From Candidula unifasciata (lineage: Eukaryota > Mollusca > Gastropoda > Stylommatophora > Geomitridae): a stretch of 64,000 nt of DNA. The notes under the pieces are model-generated. The model ran no database searches. It saw nothing but the letters and a program-made list of their open reading frames with translations, and was not told the DNA's origin. The position numbers and the translations under genes are program-made. This document shows, piece after piece, positions 34,320-45,034 of the stretch; within the stretch, counting starts at the first letter, position 1; each line of letters begins with the position of its first letter. The stretch spans positions 41,400 through 105,399 of the forward strand of contig CAJHNH020002507.1 in the NCBI GenBank assembly GCA_905116865.2, in the 5' to 3' direction.

Positions 34320-34615
34320 TATGATTGCCATTACCAATATAACTAGAACATCAAATCCTGCTACTGACTTTATTCGGATATTTTCTCCGGGTAAAGCCGG
34401 TGTGCTGGGAAACGAACAGGGAGAAAAATTAGATGGTTCTGCACCACTTGGTTTTGAATTGATGTTATTATGGGATCTGGCTGAAGGTTCAAAAACTCAA
34501 GGAAAAGGCGAAACGGATGTACAAACAGTTACTGGTACCATTGGAACTGGAATTCTGCTAAAGATAGAGACAGCGCGCTTCTGGGAGGGATCCGAGGGCT
34601 ATGACATCGATTGTT
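34320..34615 (+). mobile_element. RNase H C-terminal fragment of an I-like LINE
   Basis: Open frame with FSPGKAGVLGNEQGEKLDGS, matching the PGHAGVxGNExADxLA end of LINE RNase H. Retroelement-derived, not a host gene. Confidence 0.65.
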
Positions 34616-34679
34616 AATTCAATATTTAAAATTCAACGTTTATTATCAAACAACTTGCCATTCGTTTACATATAATTAC

Positions 34680-34900
34680 ATACATGATGTGTTTTCCTTG
34701 TATCTGCGTTTTAAATCTATGTCTTACAATTAAAAAAACTCTAGTTTTCTATATATTTCTCACAATAAAACACTCTTTCCATACAATTTGTGCCTGCCTC
34801 GTAACTGAGTTTTTCATATATTTCTTACAATAAAATACTTTTTCCATACACGATGTGCTTTCCTTGTATCTGGTTTTTCCATATATTTCTTACATTTTTA
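34680..34900. repeat. Three imperfect copies of an approximately 75-85 bp unit
   Basis: TATATATTTCTTACAATAAAA and CTTTCCATACA recur with ATGTGCTTTCCTTGTATCTG between them. Confidence 0.7.
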
Positions 34901-34939
34901 TGTTATGCTATCAAAATCGGTGTCCCATGTCACGGAATA

Positions 34940-36680
34940 GTGTCAGTGGCAGGGATTCCTCATTATCGACTAGCCCAGTTGGACAGCGTTGACAGTATCT
35001 GCTCTGACCATGCTTCTTCCCATACACGTTAGTGCAATGCTTGCCAGCTGGTCCGCTCGCTCATTTCCCTTTACGCCCGCATAAACCAGGTGTGTATATT
35101 CAGGTGAGGGAGGTTAAGTGCGATTTTCGAAAGATTTCTACCTATTCAGAGATCATATCGCCTGCTGCTATCTTCAGAAAGAATATTCATGGAGTCTGAT
35201 ACAATTACTGTATGTGTGACGGTTTCCTCGGATACCCATGCTAATGCTCTAGAAGCAGCAGCTATTTCCATGGTTATGCTTGGCGTGGTTGTCTGGTAAG
35301 CGCCGTTGTCCTCATGTATTGTTTTCTCCCTTTTTTGTACTGTGTATGCCCATGCTGACCTTGATCCGCGCTTCACTGATCCATCTGTTTAGACGATGCT
35401 ATCTTCTGGGTCTGAATGCAGATCTATCAGTTCCTTACCTCTATGTCTACTGCCGCATGAATGTAATGTGATCTCTGCAGTACCTTCTGAGTGTGCTGAC
35501 AACCTTATAGATGTCATGCATATCTACTGGTGCATTTGTCCATTCTTCTCCGTGACTGATCCTGTCTAGGTCAAATACCTGATGGATTTAATCCAGGAGC
35601 GGTCTCTTTTGAGACGTATTTCTGTTGTGTCGTGTATAACTTTGTGCAGTGGGGGGTTAACGTCTGCTGATACCCTGATTTACGTCTTGACCTGTGCTAC
35701 TTTGTATCTGCTAGTCATCGTTGGCAAACCCAGGACATAACACATGGCGTTTCCGAAGGTGTCTTTTGTGCACCCGTGTATGAGTCTCATGGCCTCATTT
35801 TGTACTCGGTCCAGTCTTTCTTTTAGGGCTGTCAGACCTTTCCTGGCTCTAAGTATGACATTGTCTACGTGGCATTTGTATGACTAGCATCTGTAAAATA
35901 TCATGCCTAGGTATTTCATGGTGTCCGTTCTTTTAATATCCACACCACACATGCTTACGACTGGCGTTGGTGTACTGACGATGTGGGTTTTTAGAAAAAA
36001 CCATGTTAATGAATCTTTGGACTGATCCACGTGAGCTCTTGATTCCTGGCACCACTCACTAAGTCTGTCTAGTTCGTGTTGTAGCGTGGTTGTAATTTCG
36101 TGCCTGTATTTACCTCGACGGTACACAATGATTTCATCTGCATACGACATTGTTCTGCCTAGGTCTACGGTTTGTGCACTCGTGACTCCTGCTTTGTACA
36201 CACTGAAAAGCGCAGACAACAGTTGTGATCCCTGTGAAGACCCATTGGGACGCGTTGAGGTTTTGATGCCGTTTCACCACATCGAAGCGACACTGTTCTT
36301 TCAAATTGCGCTGCTGCGATCCAGTTGACCTATTTTGTTCCCATCTACATATCCAACAGCACTCTGATGAGCATTTTGTAGAGGGGTTGGTCACTAGTGT
36401 TTGTTGATAGCCAGCGTTCCAAAATTGTCTGGAAAGTGGCTGCAACAGCCACTTTTCTAAAATGTTCAATAATGGCATCATCAACTAACACACCTGTGCC
36501 ATCGCTCAACAACTTCTTGCGCTTTTGATGACAGGGTCACAATATCTTGAATCTGAGCAGTCCTAACACCCTTACATTTTTCTGCAATTCCTTCTTTCTA
36601 CTGCTGGTGACGATGCTAAAGCTCTTCGGTTGTTAGTTCAGCTGCTTGATCGGCACGTACTGCGCGTTCAGTTTAGAGCA
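34940..36680 (-). mobile_element. I-like LINE fragment: RT and RNase H
   Basis: Minus strand. RT palm near 36130-36160 reads SYADEIIVY (second catalytic Asp of YADD replaced by Glu), preceded by LLSALFSVYKAG; then KRTDTMKYLGMIF near 35900. After a broken linker comes an RNase H frame at 35376-35146: TDGSVKRGSRSAWAY just upstream with a stop before it, HEDNGAYQTTTPSITMEI, ALAW, and VIVSDSMNIL, keeping the D, E and D catalytic positions. Order RT then RNase H fits I-clade LINEs. Several frameshifts; inactive. Confidence 0.85.
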
Positions 36681-36849
36681 TGGTGTTCCAGTTTCGAGGC
36701 ACGCCTTTCTTGAAAATTTCGTTTGGATTCTAAATTCTTCGAAACTGGGGCTTTCGTATTATGCGGTAATACTGAATAATCTTTGCAATCGAAACTTTTC
36801 TCACCACGTGCCCTAACCACATTAGTTTGTGCCAGAAGAGGCTACACAT

Positions 36850-37000
36850 TCGTTAATTTTTTTTTTTTAAACAAATTTATTAGTTTGTTCTAAAAAGCAA
36901 AATGAGCGATAATGTTGATAAACGTGCCTGTCTGCCATACATGTGTGTGCCTTTGTCTGTTCCAAAATAACTAGGTAATGCATAAAACGTCTTCTTCTTC
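36850..37000. other. No recognised gene
   Basis: T-run and unique AT-rich DNA between repeat copies; nothing supported. Confidence 0.4.
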
Positions 37001-37004
37001 TTTG

Positions 37005-37255
37005 TTTACCGGTTGTAAGCTCCAGAGGAAAGTCCTGGTTGTTCGTCTTTTCAGTTTGGCTTTGCCGTGGGGCAGCGTTTTGAGTGTACATCCATTTTAT
37101 TAGTTTATTTGTGTGCAGTTGATTCTTCGTCGTCGCTAGAGCAGGTGCACCCCGACTCCGAAAAAACCCTAGCTAGTCGACTCCTGCGACATGCCTGTTG
37201 GGGAGGCAGGGAATCTATTCTTGTTTTCACTCAAATAGGGCCCCGGAAGTAAATA
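37005..37255 (-). mobile_element. Dispersed repeat family C
   Basis: Reverse complement of family C (TAAGCTCCAGAGGAAAGTCC, CTAGTCGACTCCTGCGACAT, AGGGCCCCGGAA). Confidence 0.65.
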
Positions 37256-37342
37256 ACCTGCAAGCTTTACTGCACGGCGTACGACTTGGATCAATGCCAT
37301 GTGTCTTCACTGAATGCACGACACTGCTGCAGGAGCGGCAAT

Positions 37343-37444
<102 letters not shown>

Positions 37445-37814
37445 AATATGAGATAAAAATTGGGGGGGGGGAGGGAGAGAGAGAGAGAGGTGGTAAGGGT
37501 GAGGAAGGGGATCATTATGTAGTCATATTTTGAAATAAGATGGGATCAAGAGGTCTGAGCTGCAATTTCCTGGGTCCATTCAACTCAGTGTTAATGTTGA
37601 AATTTTCTGCTTTCTTGTTGTCTTCAGTGATTGTCTTACTCCCATCTATCACTGGTTTCATGTCCACCCTTCTACTTTTTTGATGTTTTTAACCAAAGTC
37701 CATGATTTATTTCCATTCTGTCTAAGGTCTAAGTTGGAGCAATTTGTGTCCATTTATCTCTTTTAGCCTTATTAACTACAAGCTTTACTCCGGCACATGC
37801 TTTTTTTTTTTTTT

Positions 37815-38205
37815 TTTTGTATTAAGAAAGAGTATAGGGGCTTTTGAGCTGAAATTCTATAGAAAGATTCTCAGAATATCTTGGACAAAGAATAGAAGAA
37901 ATACTGACATCTTGAAAGATCTGAACATCTAGGAAGATTGGCTAATAAACAGCATGCTGTCTCGGAAACTGTAATAATTAGGTCATATCAAGCGCCACGA
38001 CTGATTGGAAAAAAAAATTATAACAAAAGGCATGGTACCAGGAAGGAGGGGCAGGGGCCGACCAACACGAAGATCGGCTTAGCAAATAAGTGACTACTTG
38101 AGTATGAAAGTGCTTGAGGCGGGAGAGCTGGCGAGAGACCGAGTTTCTTTCAGGCAGACCGTGATGAGAGTGACGTTCTGCAAATGACCTGCTTCATGAT
38201 GATGA
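37815..38205 (+). mobile_element. LINE RT C-terminal fragment
   Basis: Plus strand GAFELKFYRKILRISWTKN, RNTDILKDLNI then stop; continues to a TTCATGATGATGAC tail. Starts abruptly after an 18-base T-run, so 5' truncated. Confidence 0.75.
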
Positions 38206-38362
38206 CAAGTAGTAGTAATAGTAGTATCAGCAGTCGTAGTAGCTGTATCAGCAGCGGAAGCAGTAGTAGTAGCCGCAGTACTAATGCCATCAACACCAGT
38301 AGTAGTAGCCGCAGTACTAATGCCATCAACACCAGTAGTAGTAGCAGCAGTAGGACCAGAGG
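38206..38362. repeat. Imperfect (AGT)n with 36-bp duplication
   Basis: AGTAGTAGT-type trinucleotides; the unit AGCCGCAGTACTAATGCCAT recurs exactly 36 bp apart. In gene B sense this lies downstream of the stop. Confidence 0.85.
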
Positions 38363-38634
38363 GCATACAAATCAGCCTGTTCTGTCACCATTGGAACTAA
38401 AACTGTGCTTGCCTCTGAAGACGGTACAGAACACCATGGGAATGTCCCGACTGCTAAGATGTCGAATCATAACTCATAACTCTTGACCAGTACCATCACA
38501 TTAATGTCTGTTCTTGTACTGTTTCCGTCTAAGAGACTCGACTATGCCACCAATGACAGAACGGAGGCTGAACTGCTATGGCGCCGCCCGGTCGATCTAT
38601 GACATGTTGCCAACGTGTGTTCTGGTTGTGGTGC

Positions 38635-38834
38635 CTAATTTGAATGCTCTGAACCCGTGGTTTGCGTGTTCTCCAAGGTTGTTTCCTCTGCAAAATCTAA
38701 AACCAACTTCTTCCTTGGCTTTACGCAGAACTTAATGATGCAAATTAACATCATAGGGCTAAACAGGGCCATGACGTAAACTGTGTTCCATCCTTCAGAG
38801 TCGGAGACCTCGGCTGTTGACGGGTTTGTGACTC
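38635..38834 (-). CDS. Gene B, terminal exon: transmembrane helix and cytoplasmic tail
   Basis: Minus strand, acceptor TTTTCTTCAG just above 38834, phase 1, stop TAG at 38637-38635; 66 codons including stop. A short linker (GVTNPSTAEVSDSEGW) leads to a hydrophobic helix NTVYVMALFSPMMLICIIKF, then CVKPRKK as stop-transfer and an acidic tail ending TTGSEHSN. This makes gene B a type I membrane protein. Joined to EGF module 6 (ending CAC G) the split codon is GGA. The tail has no ITAM, ITIM or NPxY that I can see and differs from gene A's tail. The helix contains a proline, so topology is likely but not certain. Confidence 0.78.
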
Positions 38835-38889
38835 CTGAAGAAAACAGGACAGATGTTTGCCATCTGTGTTTGTGTGAAATTACAGTTAT

Positions 38890-39300
38890 TTCACTAAGTA
38901 TGAGATGTTCTAAAATGTTATATCGAGTCTGTTCTGTTGTATGGTAGTGAATCTTGGAATGTAGGTAAACAAAATAAGAAGAGCTTAGAGGCAACTGAGA
39001 TGTTCTTGAGAAGAATGCTTCACAAACCGGGGACTGCCAGAAGAAGTAACAATGATTGCATGGAAATGGTTAATGAATGTAGAACCCTATATAAATAGCA
39101 ATGAGAAGGCATCAAACACGTTCTTTGGTCATGTAATGATAAAAGTAGCACTGGAAAGTATCATGACGACAGGAAAGATCACTGGTATAAGATACAGAGG
39201 CAGCTCGAAAGAAAAGAGGACTTAAGACAATGGAATTGATCCCGAACACCCAAAACCGGGAATTATGGAGATACACGATCGCTCACGCCAGCTGGCAAGC
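38890..39300 (+). mobile_element. Decayed LINE RT C-terminal fragment
   Basis: Frames show SESWNVGKQNKKSLEATEMF, LRRMLHKPGTARRSNN and later GKITGIRYRGSSKEK-like sequence. Its start lies about 55 bp upstream (in gene B sense) of the terminal exon. Confidence 0.6.
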
Positions 39301-39429
39301 CATTTGCTGATGAGACACTCCCCGAATACGACATACCTGGATTTTGGGACTTAAAGTTTAAAGAAAAATATAATTGTGGGACCGGAAATTTAAAGAAAAT
39401 AGAATAACGTGATAGCATTGTATAAGATG

Positions 39430-39640
39430 CACACTGATCTTGACATATATATATATTCGAATCTATTTTATATTCATAACTTTATCCATCTGATGTGTCA
39501 ATAATTGTCTGTCTATGTTAAACTATTATTTGTCTGAATGTATTTTGTTATCTGGGTGTGTTATATAAATAATTGTCCGAATGTATTACATGGCTGTCTG
39601 TAAGTTTTACATTAATAAAGGTCTTGACTACGTTTACCTA
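39430..39640. repeat. Degenerate tandem repeat (about 55-60 bp)
   Basis: Recurring AATAATTGTC.GAATGTATT-like segments; poorly conserved. Confidence 0.45.
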
Positions 39641-39654
39641 AACAATTGTTAGAA

Positions 39655-40000
39655 TGTGATTTTATAGACGAATGATGAGAATACCCTAGGCAGATAAAAT
39701 GAGTAATAAAGACATTTTAAAAGAAACTGACTCTTTAAGAAAACTGACTGCCCACATCAGAAAGAGATAATCTACATTCTTTGGACTTGTGATGAGAAGG
39801 AGAAAATTGGAGTGAATTGTGACTCCAGAAAAGGTGGAGGGAAGGAGAGACAGATAAAGATCGAGGGAACAGATGCTGTTCGGTTTGACATCATGGCATG
39901 GAAGATCATCTCTTTCAGAGTTGATTGAAAGTACACGAGACAGAAGGTTGTGAATAGACATAACTACTAACGCCACACGGCATGGACTTTAAGAAGATAT
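39655..40000 (+). mobile_element. LINE RT C-terminal fragment
   Basis: Plus frame NKDILKETDSLRKLTAHIRK, STFFGLVMRRRKLE, then GRRDR and SWHGRSSLSELIESTRDR. Decayed. Confidence 0.65.
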
Positions 40001-40009
40001 AGTTGACCG

Positions 40010-40270
40010 ATTGGGTTTTTGGTGATACTGTTTGTCCTATGGTAGACTGGTTGTGTGGTTGGTTGAATAGTGTGTCATGTCATAGACTGGTTAAGTGGTT
40101 TGTTAAATAACTTGTCATGTCATATAATGGGGAAGTGGTTGGGTAAAATGTGTGCCATGTCCGGACTGGTGGGCTCTGTGGTTATGTGGTTTGTCGCATA
40201 GTAGACTGGTTGGATAGTTGGTCACACAGTGTGATTGTGTGGATGTGTTTGGGGAAAGGGGTATATCTGT

Positions 40271-40320
<50 letters not shown>
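40010..40320. repeat. Degenerate 50-60 bp tandem repeat and (GT)n
   Basis: TAGACTGGTT.GTGGTT..TT with TGTCATGTCATA recurs about five times at 40030-40230; a GT block of some 22 units follows at 40275-40319. Confidence 0.7.
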
Positions 40321-40845
40321 ATGCTAGACTAATAATGTAGTTGGCTATTTTGTTTGTTGTCATTTGTTTGCCATAAGATGTTTGAGTAGATTGCAGTTGA
40401 TAAATGTATGTGTACGCGTGTAATTGATACTTTATTTATGTTGGCCAGGATGGCGTCTTCAGAAAAACTGCTGCCATAAAAATGTTCTCGCACTCTTCTG
40501 ATCCATACAGCTTGACGACAAGAGATGAAAGGAAAGGTCACCGCCCTAAATGTTGAAACGAAGTCTGCTGACATACTTTGTCTCGTAATACTAATGTCTG
40601 AACTTGTCCGCCACAGGTGTTTCACTAGCAAGAGTAACGATGTGGAGAAACCTATTTCTGGCTATCGATGTTAAGATTATTCCTTTCTTGGATGTTTATG
40701 TTTGACTATTTTTTTTTTTTTTCAGTCGTATAATTTTGTGTTCGGCTATTTCGTTAGTTCAAGGATTAAATAGTAACAGCACACTAGCCTAGTGGCCCGT
40801 TTAAAAAGCTCGGCGATCCAGTTGATTCGGCTGGTAAAAGTTGCC

Positions 40846-40905
40846 CCACCCCCCCCCCCCCCCCCCCGCCCCCCCCCCCCAAACCGCTCCCCCCCCCCCC
40901 CACCC

Positions 40906-40938
<33 letters not shown>
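40846..40938. repeat. C-rich homopolymer tract
   Basis: About 90 bp consisting almost only of C with single G, A, T interruptions. Could form i-motif/G-quadruplex structure; may also hide assembly errors. Confidence 0.95.
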
Positions 40939-40939
<1 letters not shown>

Positions 40940-40998
40940 CCTACGAGCTGTCAAGATTTGTGTCTTCCACCCTGCTTCCCTCGTCCCCATAACAACAG

Positions 40999-41245
40999 TG
41001 CGGCGTCCGTGGCTAAGGTGTTGCAAGGCTGACTCGTAATCCAACGTACCGCGATCGAAACCCACTGCGGGCTGCGTGGATCCAGCCTCAAATGGGTACC
41101 AGGATGGCTGTCCTAAGAAAGTAAAGATGGCCGGCGTAATGCTGACCACATTACCCAACGAGTGCCGATTGATCTGTAAAAATATAGGTGCTCGTCCCAT
41201 ATGCCCGATGCGCCTAAGGGCGTGTAAAGGGATCTTTACTTACTC
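40999..41245 (+). mobile_element. SINE-A copy
   Basis: Head GTCCGTGGCTAAGGTGTTGC with B box GCGATCGAAACCC, body CAAATGGGTACCAGGATG and GATGGCCGGCGTAATGCTGA, tail GCGCCTAAGGGCGTG. Confidence 0.75.
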
Positions 41246-41277
41246 ACTACTTACAACAGTTAAAAAAAAATGACAGA

Positions 41278-41949
41278 GGCGGTCCAAGAGACACATGTAC
41301 CGTGGTCGTAGCCTTTCTCGGTATAGCCCTCTGTTGACTGTTCTACCCCAGCAACAACAACAGTGTCACAAAAATTGCCATGAGCTATCCAAGAAGCACG
41401 TTTACCGTGATCGCAGACTTTCTGAATATAGCCCTCGACTGACTCTCTCACTCCCGATACAAAAACAGTATAACATAAATAGGCACGGACTGTGAAAGTG
41501 TCAAACTTACCGTGTCAGTCTACTCCTTTTATAGCTATCAACTGACTCTGTCAACAGTCAATTGTTTAAGACATATTATCAAAGGTTGTCTAAGAGTCAC
41601 ACTTACCGTGGTCACAGTCTCCCCCAGTATAGCTATCGACTGACTCTCTCATCCAGTAAAAAAACAACAACAACAAACAGTATAACAGTGAAATTAGCAC
41701 TGACAGTCAAAGAGTCACACTTATCGGGTCGCAGACTTCCCCATGACATTCCTCGACTGACTCTCTTACCCTAGCGACAATAACAACAACAACACTGTAA
41801 CAGTGAAATTAGCACTGGCAGTCCAAGAGTCACACTTATCGGGTCGCATTCTTCCCCATGACATTCCTTGACTGACTGTAACAACAACAACAACAACAAC
41901 AACAATGTAACAGTAAAATTAGCACTGGCAGTCAAGGAGTCACACTCAC
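41278..41949 (-). repeat. Approximately 100-120 bp minisatellite derived from gene B exon end and donor
   Basis: Six degenerate units next to gene B EGF module 6. Each carries, on the minus strand, a copy of the last 30-40 coding bases (GGCTATATTGGAGAAGATTG type), the splice donor and the following intron bases, separated by (CAA)n-like spacers. Donor-like GGTAAGT survives at about 41600 and 41508; at 41720 and 41836 the GT is changed to AT. Discussed in findings. Confidence 0.9.
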
Positions 41950-42105
41950 CGTGGTCGCAATCTTCTCCAATATAGCCCTCAATACAGCCATGGAGACACG
42001 AACCGTTGATGAAGTTGCAGTGAGTGCTTTTACCATCAGGAGGAGATGCACATCTGGCTGAACATTCATGTGAGCAGTCTTGGCCGTACATATCTTTCCT
42101 ACAGC
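41950..42105 (-). CDS. Gene B, exon with EGF-like module 6
   Basis: 156-bp phase-1/phase-1 exon on the minus strand, acceptor GGCATTTTCAG, donor G|GTGAGT at 41950/41949. Module: CRKDMYGQDCSHEC, SARC, an SPPDGKSTHC loop, NFINGSC, LHGC, IEGYIGEDC, DH; eight cysteines and an NGS sequon. Last EGF module before the membrane. Its 3' end has been amplified as the neighbouring minisatellite. The exon itself is open and well formed. Confidence 0.88.
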
Positions 42106-43100
42106 CTGAAAATGCCCTAGTGTTTATGATTTCTTTACTTCTTACTTTATGCGTACTTCAATTTTAATTCACCCTAAACGAAAGAAATCCGAGAGTTTTT
42201 TGGATAATGTAATATTCTAGGGGTGTTACGGGGTGAGGTTAGGGTTAGAGTTAGTCGGTGTCTCGGAGGCTGTCACGGCTGACAAAGATCAGTTTTATTT
42301 TCGTGCTACGGCACGGAGAAGTTGTCTTGCTACTGTCCTACTAAATTGTAGCATTAGTGTCAATTTCAACACCCAAACCGCTAGAATATTTGCCTTTCCT
42401 GGGAAATCCTTCGTTTCCTTTATTTGAGGTGAACTAAAATTGACGTGCACTTTATTACTGAGATATGGAGAAGCCAAGATAGGGTAGTAGTTAGACGCAT
42501 GTTCAATATCTCGAATGTTTTAGCTTCGAAACCACTCCAGGTCCTAGATATTTTTTTTTTTTATTAACATTAGCTCGCTGGTTGATCTAGCTTAGAATTG
42601 AAACAAGAAAATGTCACAGAAAGCGAAGTCGGTCAACGTGATACAGATCCAAAAAATATCGATAGGTCTCTAAAACCAGGAATTTAAATTCCTGATGCGA
42701 AACTGGCTTTAAAAAAAAAAATCTATTTTAGCGTAGTGCCCACCAGAAATGATAATTTGAGGATGAGAGTTGGTAAACAACCAGTACTTAACATTTTTTT
42801 GGGGGGGGGGGGGAGGGGGGGGGGGGGGTAGATTATAGACTAAATAGTGTGACCATGCAACATGATTGTCATCACCGAAAACAATCTTATACAGATACAA
42901 CGGTAACAGAGCCAGTCGTCGACCAGAAGATGGACACACTGAACATTACTATATACCCAGTGAACAAGATTAGAACTTTCCTGATATCTCTTTCTGCCCT
43001 GTCACCGCCAAGCATTCTAGGGGTAGCGAAAAAAAGCAGAAGAGGATGGTCGATTTCAGTGATTCTTTAATTATTCACCTCGTAGAACATGCTTCTTATG
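42106..43100. other. Gene B intron, no recognised gene
   Basis: Holds a possible tRNA-like head at 42480-42550 (TAGTAGTTAGACGC ... TTCGAAACC), a T-run at 42551 and a G-run at 42801-42830. No conserved coding signal. Confidence 0.5.
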
Positions 43101-43137
43101 TGGTAGTAGCTGTACTATTCCTCGCCCCCCCCCCACC

Positions 43138-43282
43138 TTAACTCTTTGAGTCCCAGGGGGTAAAGCATCACAGGCCCACAGGGTAGTAAAAAGATAATAA
43201 AATCAACACATAATGCGTTCATTGGGCTTCTAGGTAAGAACCTATGAACGTATAATGCGTTCCCTGGGGCTCAAAGAGTTAA
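43138..43282. mobile_element. TTAA-flanked MITE, 137 bp
   Basis: Inverted ends CTCTTTGAGTCCCAGGG and its near-perfect complement CCCTGGGGCTCAAAGAG, each flanked outside by TTAA (43138-43141 and 43279-43282). No coding capacity. TTAA duplication is the hallmark of piggyBac-type transposition, so a non-autonomous piggyBac-like element is likely. Confidence 0.8.
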
Positions 43283-43605
43283 TAAAAGGGGTCTCAGAAC
43301 TCACACAGGCAGTGTTGGTGTCATATCAACTCATTTAATGATACCAGCTCGCCATGCATTCGTTAAGTTTAGCTTAAATCAAAGCTCTTGTCTTCACGCT
43401 TTGTCATCCGTCCAGATTTTACCTAATCCATTCAGTTCTGGTGGTTTTAATATCTGAAGACCTTGGTCAAAGTTTAAAAAGGTTGGGATAGAAATTGTAA
43501 AATATCTCTCCCTTGGGATTAGACGAGTCAGTAATAGCTATGTATATTCCAAATATCGAACAGTGCGTCATTTGCTTCATCCGCTGCTCTGCTTCGTCCA
43601 CTTCA

Positions 43606-43992
43606 TTAAAAGCTCAGTTTTTGGAAGGGCTGAGTGCCAGACGTGGCTGCATTCCTGATGTGTGACTTCATAGTAAGCTCAGTTTTTGGAAGGGCTGAGT
43701 GCCAGACGTGGCTGCATTCCTGATGTGTGACTTCATAGTAAGCCCAGTTTTTGGAAGGGCTGAGTGCCAGACGTGGCTGCATTCCTGATGTGTGACTTCA
43801 TAGTAAGCTCAGTTTTTGGAAGGGCTGAGTGCCAGACGTGGCTGCATTCCTGATGTGTGACTTCATAGTAAGCCCAGTTTTTGGAAGGGCTGAGTGCCAG
43901 ACGTGGCTGCATTCCTGATGTGTGACTTCATAGTAAGCCCAGTTTTTGGAAGGGCTGAGTGCCAGACGTGGCTGCATTCCTGATGTGTGACC
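43606..43992. repeat. 65-bp satellite, six copies
   Basis: Six near-identical 65-bp units (AGTTTTTGGAAGGGCTGAGT, GCCAGACGTGGCTGCATTCC, TGATGTGTGACTTCATAGTA, AGCTC or AGCCC). Only one T/C site varies between units. High identity implies recent amplification. Confidence 0.97.
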
Positions 43993-44007
43993 ATTATATC
44001 AGAAAAT

Positions 44008-44155
44008 GTCGGCCTCTGTGGCTTAGGTGTAGCGTAGACGCTTCGTAAAGCCGGGGGTGTCAGGTTGGATCCCAGCTGCAGGCGATTGGGCAGCAGAGTG
44101 TATTATGTTGGTTTCGACAGCTGTATCAAGAATCGACCATTCAGGAATAAGAACA
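44008..44155 (+). mobile_element. SINE-B copy
   Basis: Head GGCCTCTGTGGCTTAGGTGT with B box GGTTGGATCCC, then GTTGGTTTCGACAGCTGTAT; cut off by the GAA array. Confidence 0.7.
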
Positions 44156-44163
44156 CAAGGAAT

Positions 44164-44545
44164 GAAGAAGAAGAAGAAGAAAAAGAAGAAGACAAAGAAG
44201 AAAAAGAAAAAGAAGAAGAAGAAGAAGAAGAAGAAGAAGAAGGAAGAAGAAGAAAGAAGAAGGAAGAAGAAGGAAGAAGAAGGAAGAAGAAGGAAGAAGA
44301 AGGAAGAAGAAGGAAGAAGAAGGAAGAAGAAGAAAGAAGAAGGAAGAAGAAGAAAGAAGAAGGAAGAAGAAGAAGAAGAAGAAGAAGAAGAAGAAGAAGA
44401 AGAAAGAAGAAGAAGAAGAAGAAGAAAGAAGAAAGAAGAAGAAGAAGAAGAAGAAGAAGAAGAAGAAGAAGAAGAAGAAGAAGAAGAAGAAGAAGAAGAA
44501 GAAGAAGAAGAAGAAGAAGAAAAAGAAGAAGAAGAAGAAGAAGCA
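44164..44545. repeat. (GAA)n array, about 380 bp
   Basis: GAA repeats with AAGGAAGAAG and AAAGAAG variants; the complement is TTC, i.e. polypyrimidine in gene B sense. Long Glu/Lys/Arg ORFs here are artefacts. Confidence 0.97.
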
Positions 44546-44771
44546 AAATAATATTAATATGAAGAATGAGAATAAGAAGATGATTAAACAGTAGAAAAAG
44601 AAGACGCTGAAAAATACACACACAAAAATGTAACGATGAGAAGTTAAGCGGGTGGGGGGCAGGGAGACAGGAATAATAGTTCACTATCCAACAAATACAT
44701 ACACATGTAATACACAAGAAAAACACTAAAAATATCAGACATGGAAAACTATACAAAATGAGATGACCTAC

Positions 44772-44927
44772 GTTCTGTACACAATGCTCCTACATATCCG
44801 ATAACACAGCCATGCAGACAGGCTCCGTTTCGATCATTGCACGAGTTGGATAAGTCGTCTATCAGTTTTTCACAGGTTGTACTGCACTGCTTAGCACAAT
44901 TGGCTCCGTACTTCTCTAGAGCACACG
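44772..44927 (-). CDS. Gene B, exon with EGF-like module 5
   Basis: 156-bp phase-1/phase-1 minus-strand exon, acceptor TTTGTCTCTAG, donor C|GTAGGT at 44772/44771. Module: CALEKYGANCAKQC, STTC, a loop EKLIDDLSNSC, NDRNGAC, LHGC, VIGYVGALC, TE; eight cysteines. The usual D before NG is kept as NDRNG. It lies between a (GAA)n array downstream and a 44-bp minisatellite that starts about 110 bp upstream. Confidence 0.87.
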
Positions 44928-45034
44928 CTAGAGACAAACAAGATAGGATGTATTTGTTTTGATATTTACTTCTTGGTACGGTGATACCCTTTCGCACCGT
45001 GCACCCTGTGTCCTCAGTGAAATGAGGCTGCAGC

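Noticed and set aside
34321..34617. Possible host gene of 98 codons
   Set aside because: FSPGKAGVLGNEQ identifies it as the end of a LINE RNase H.
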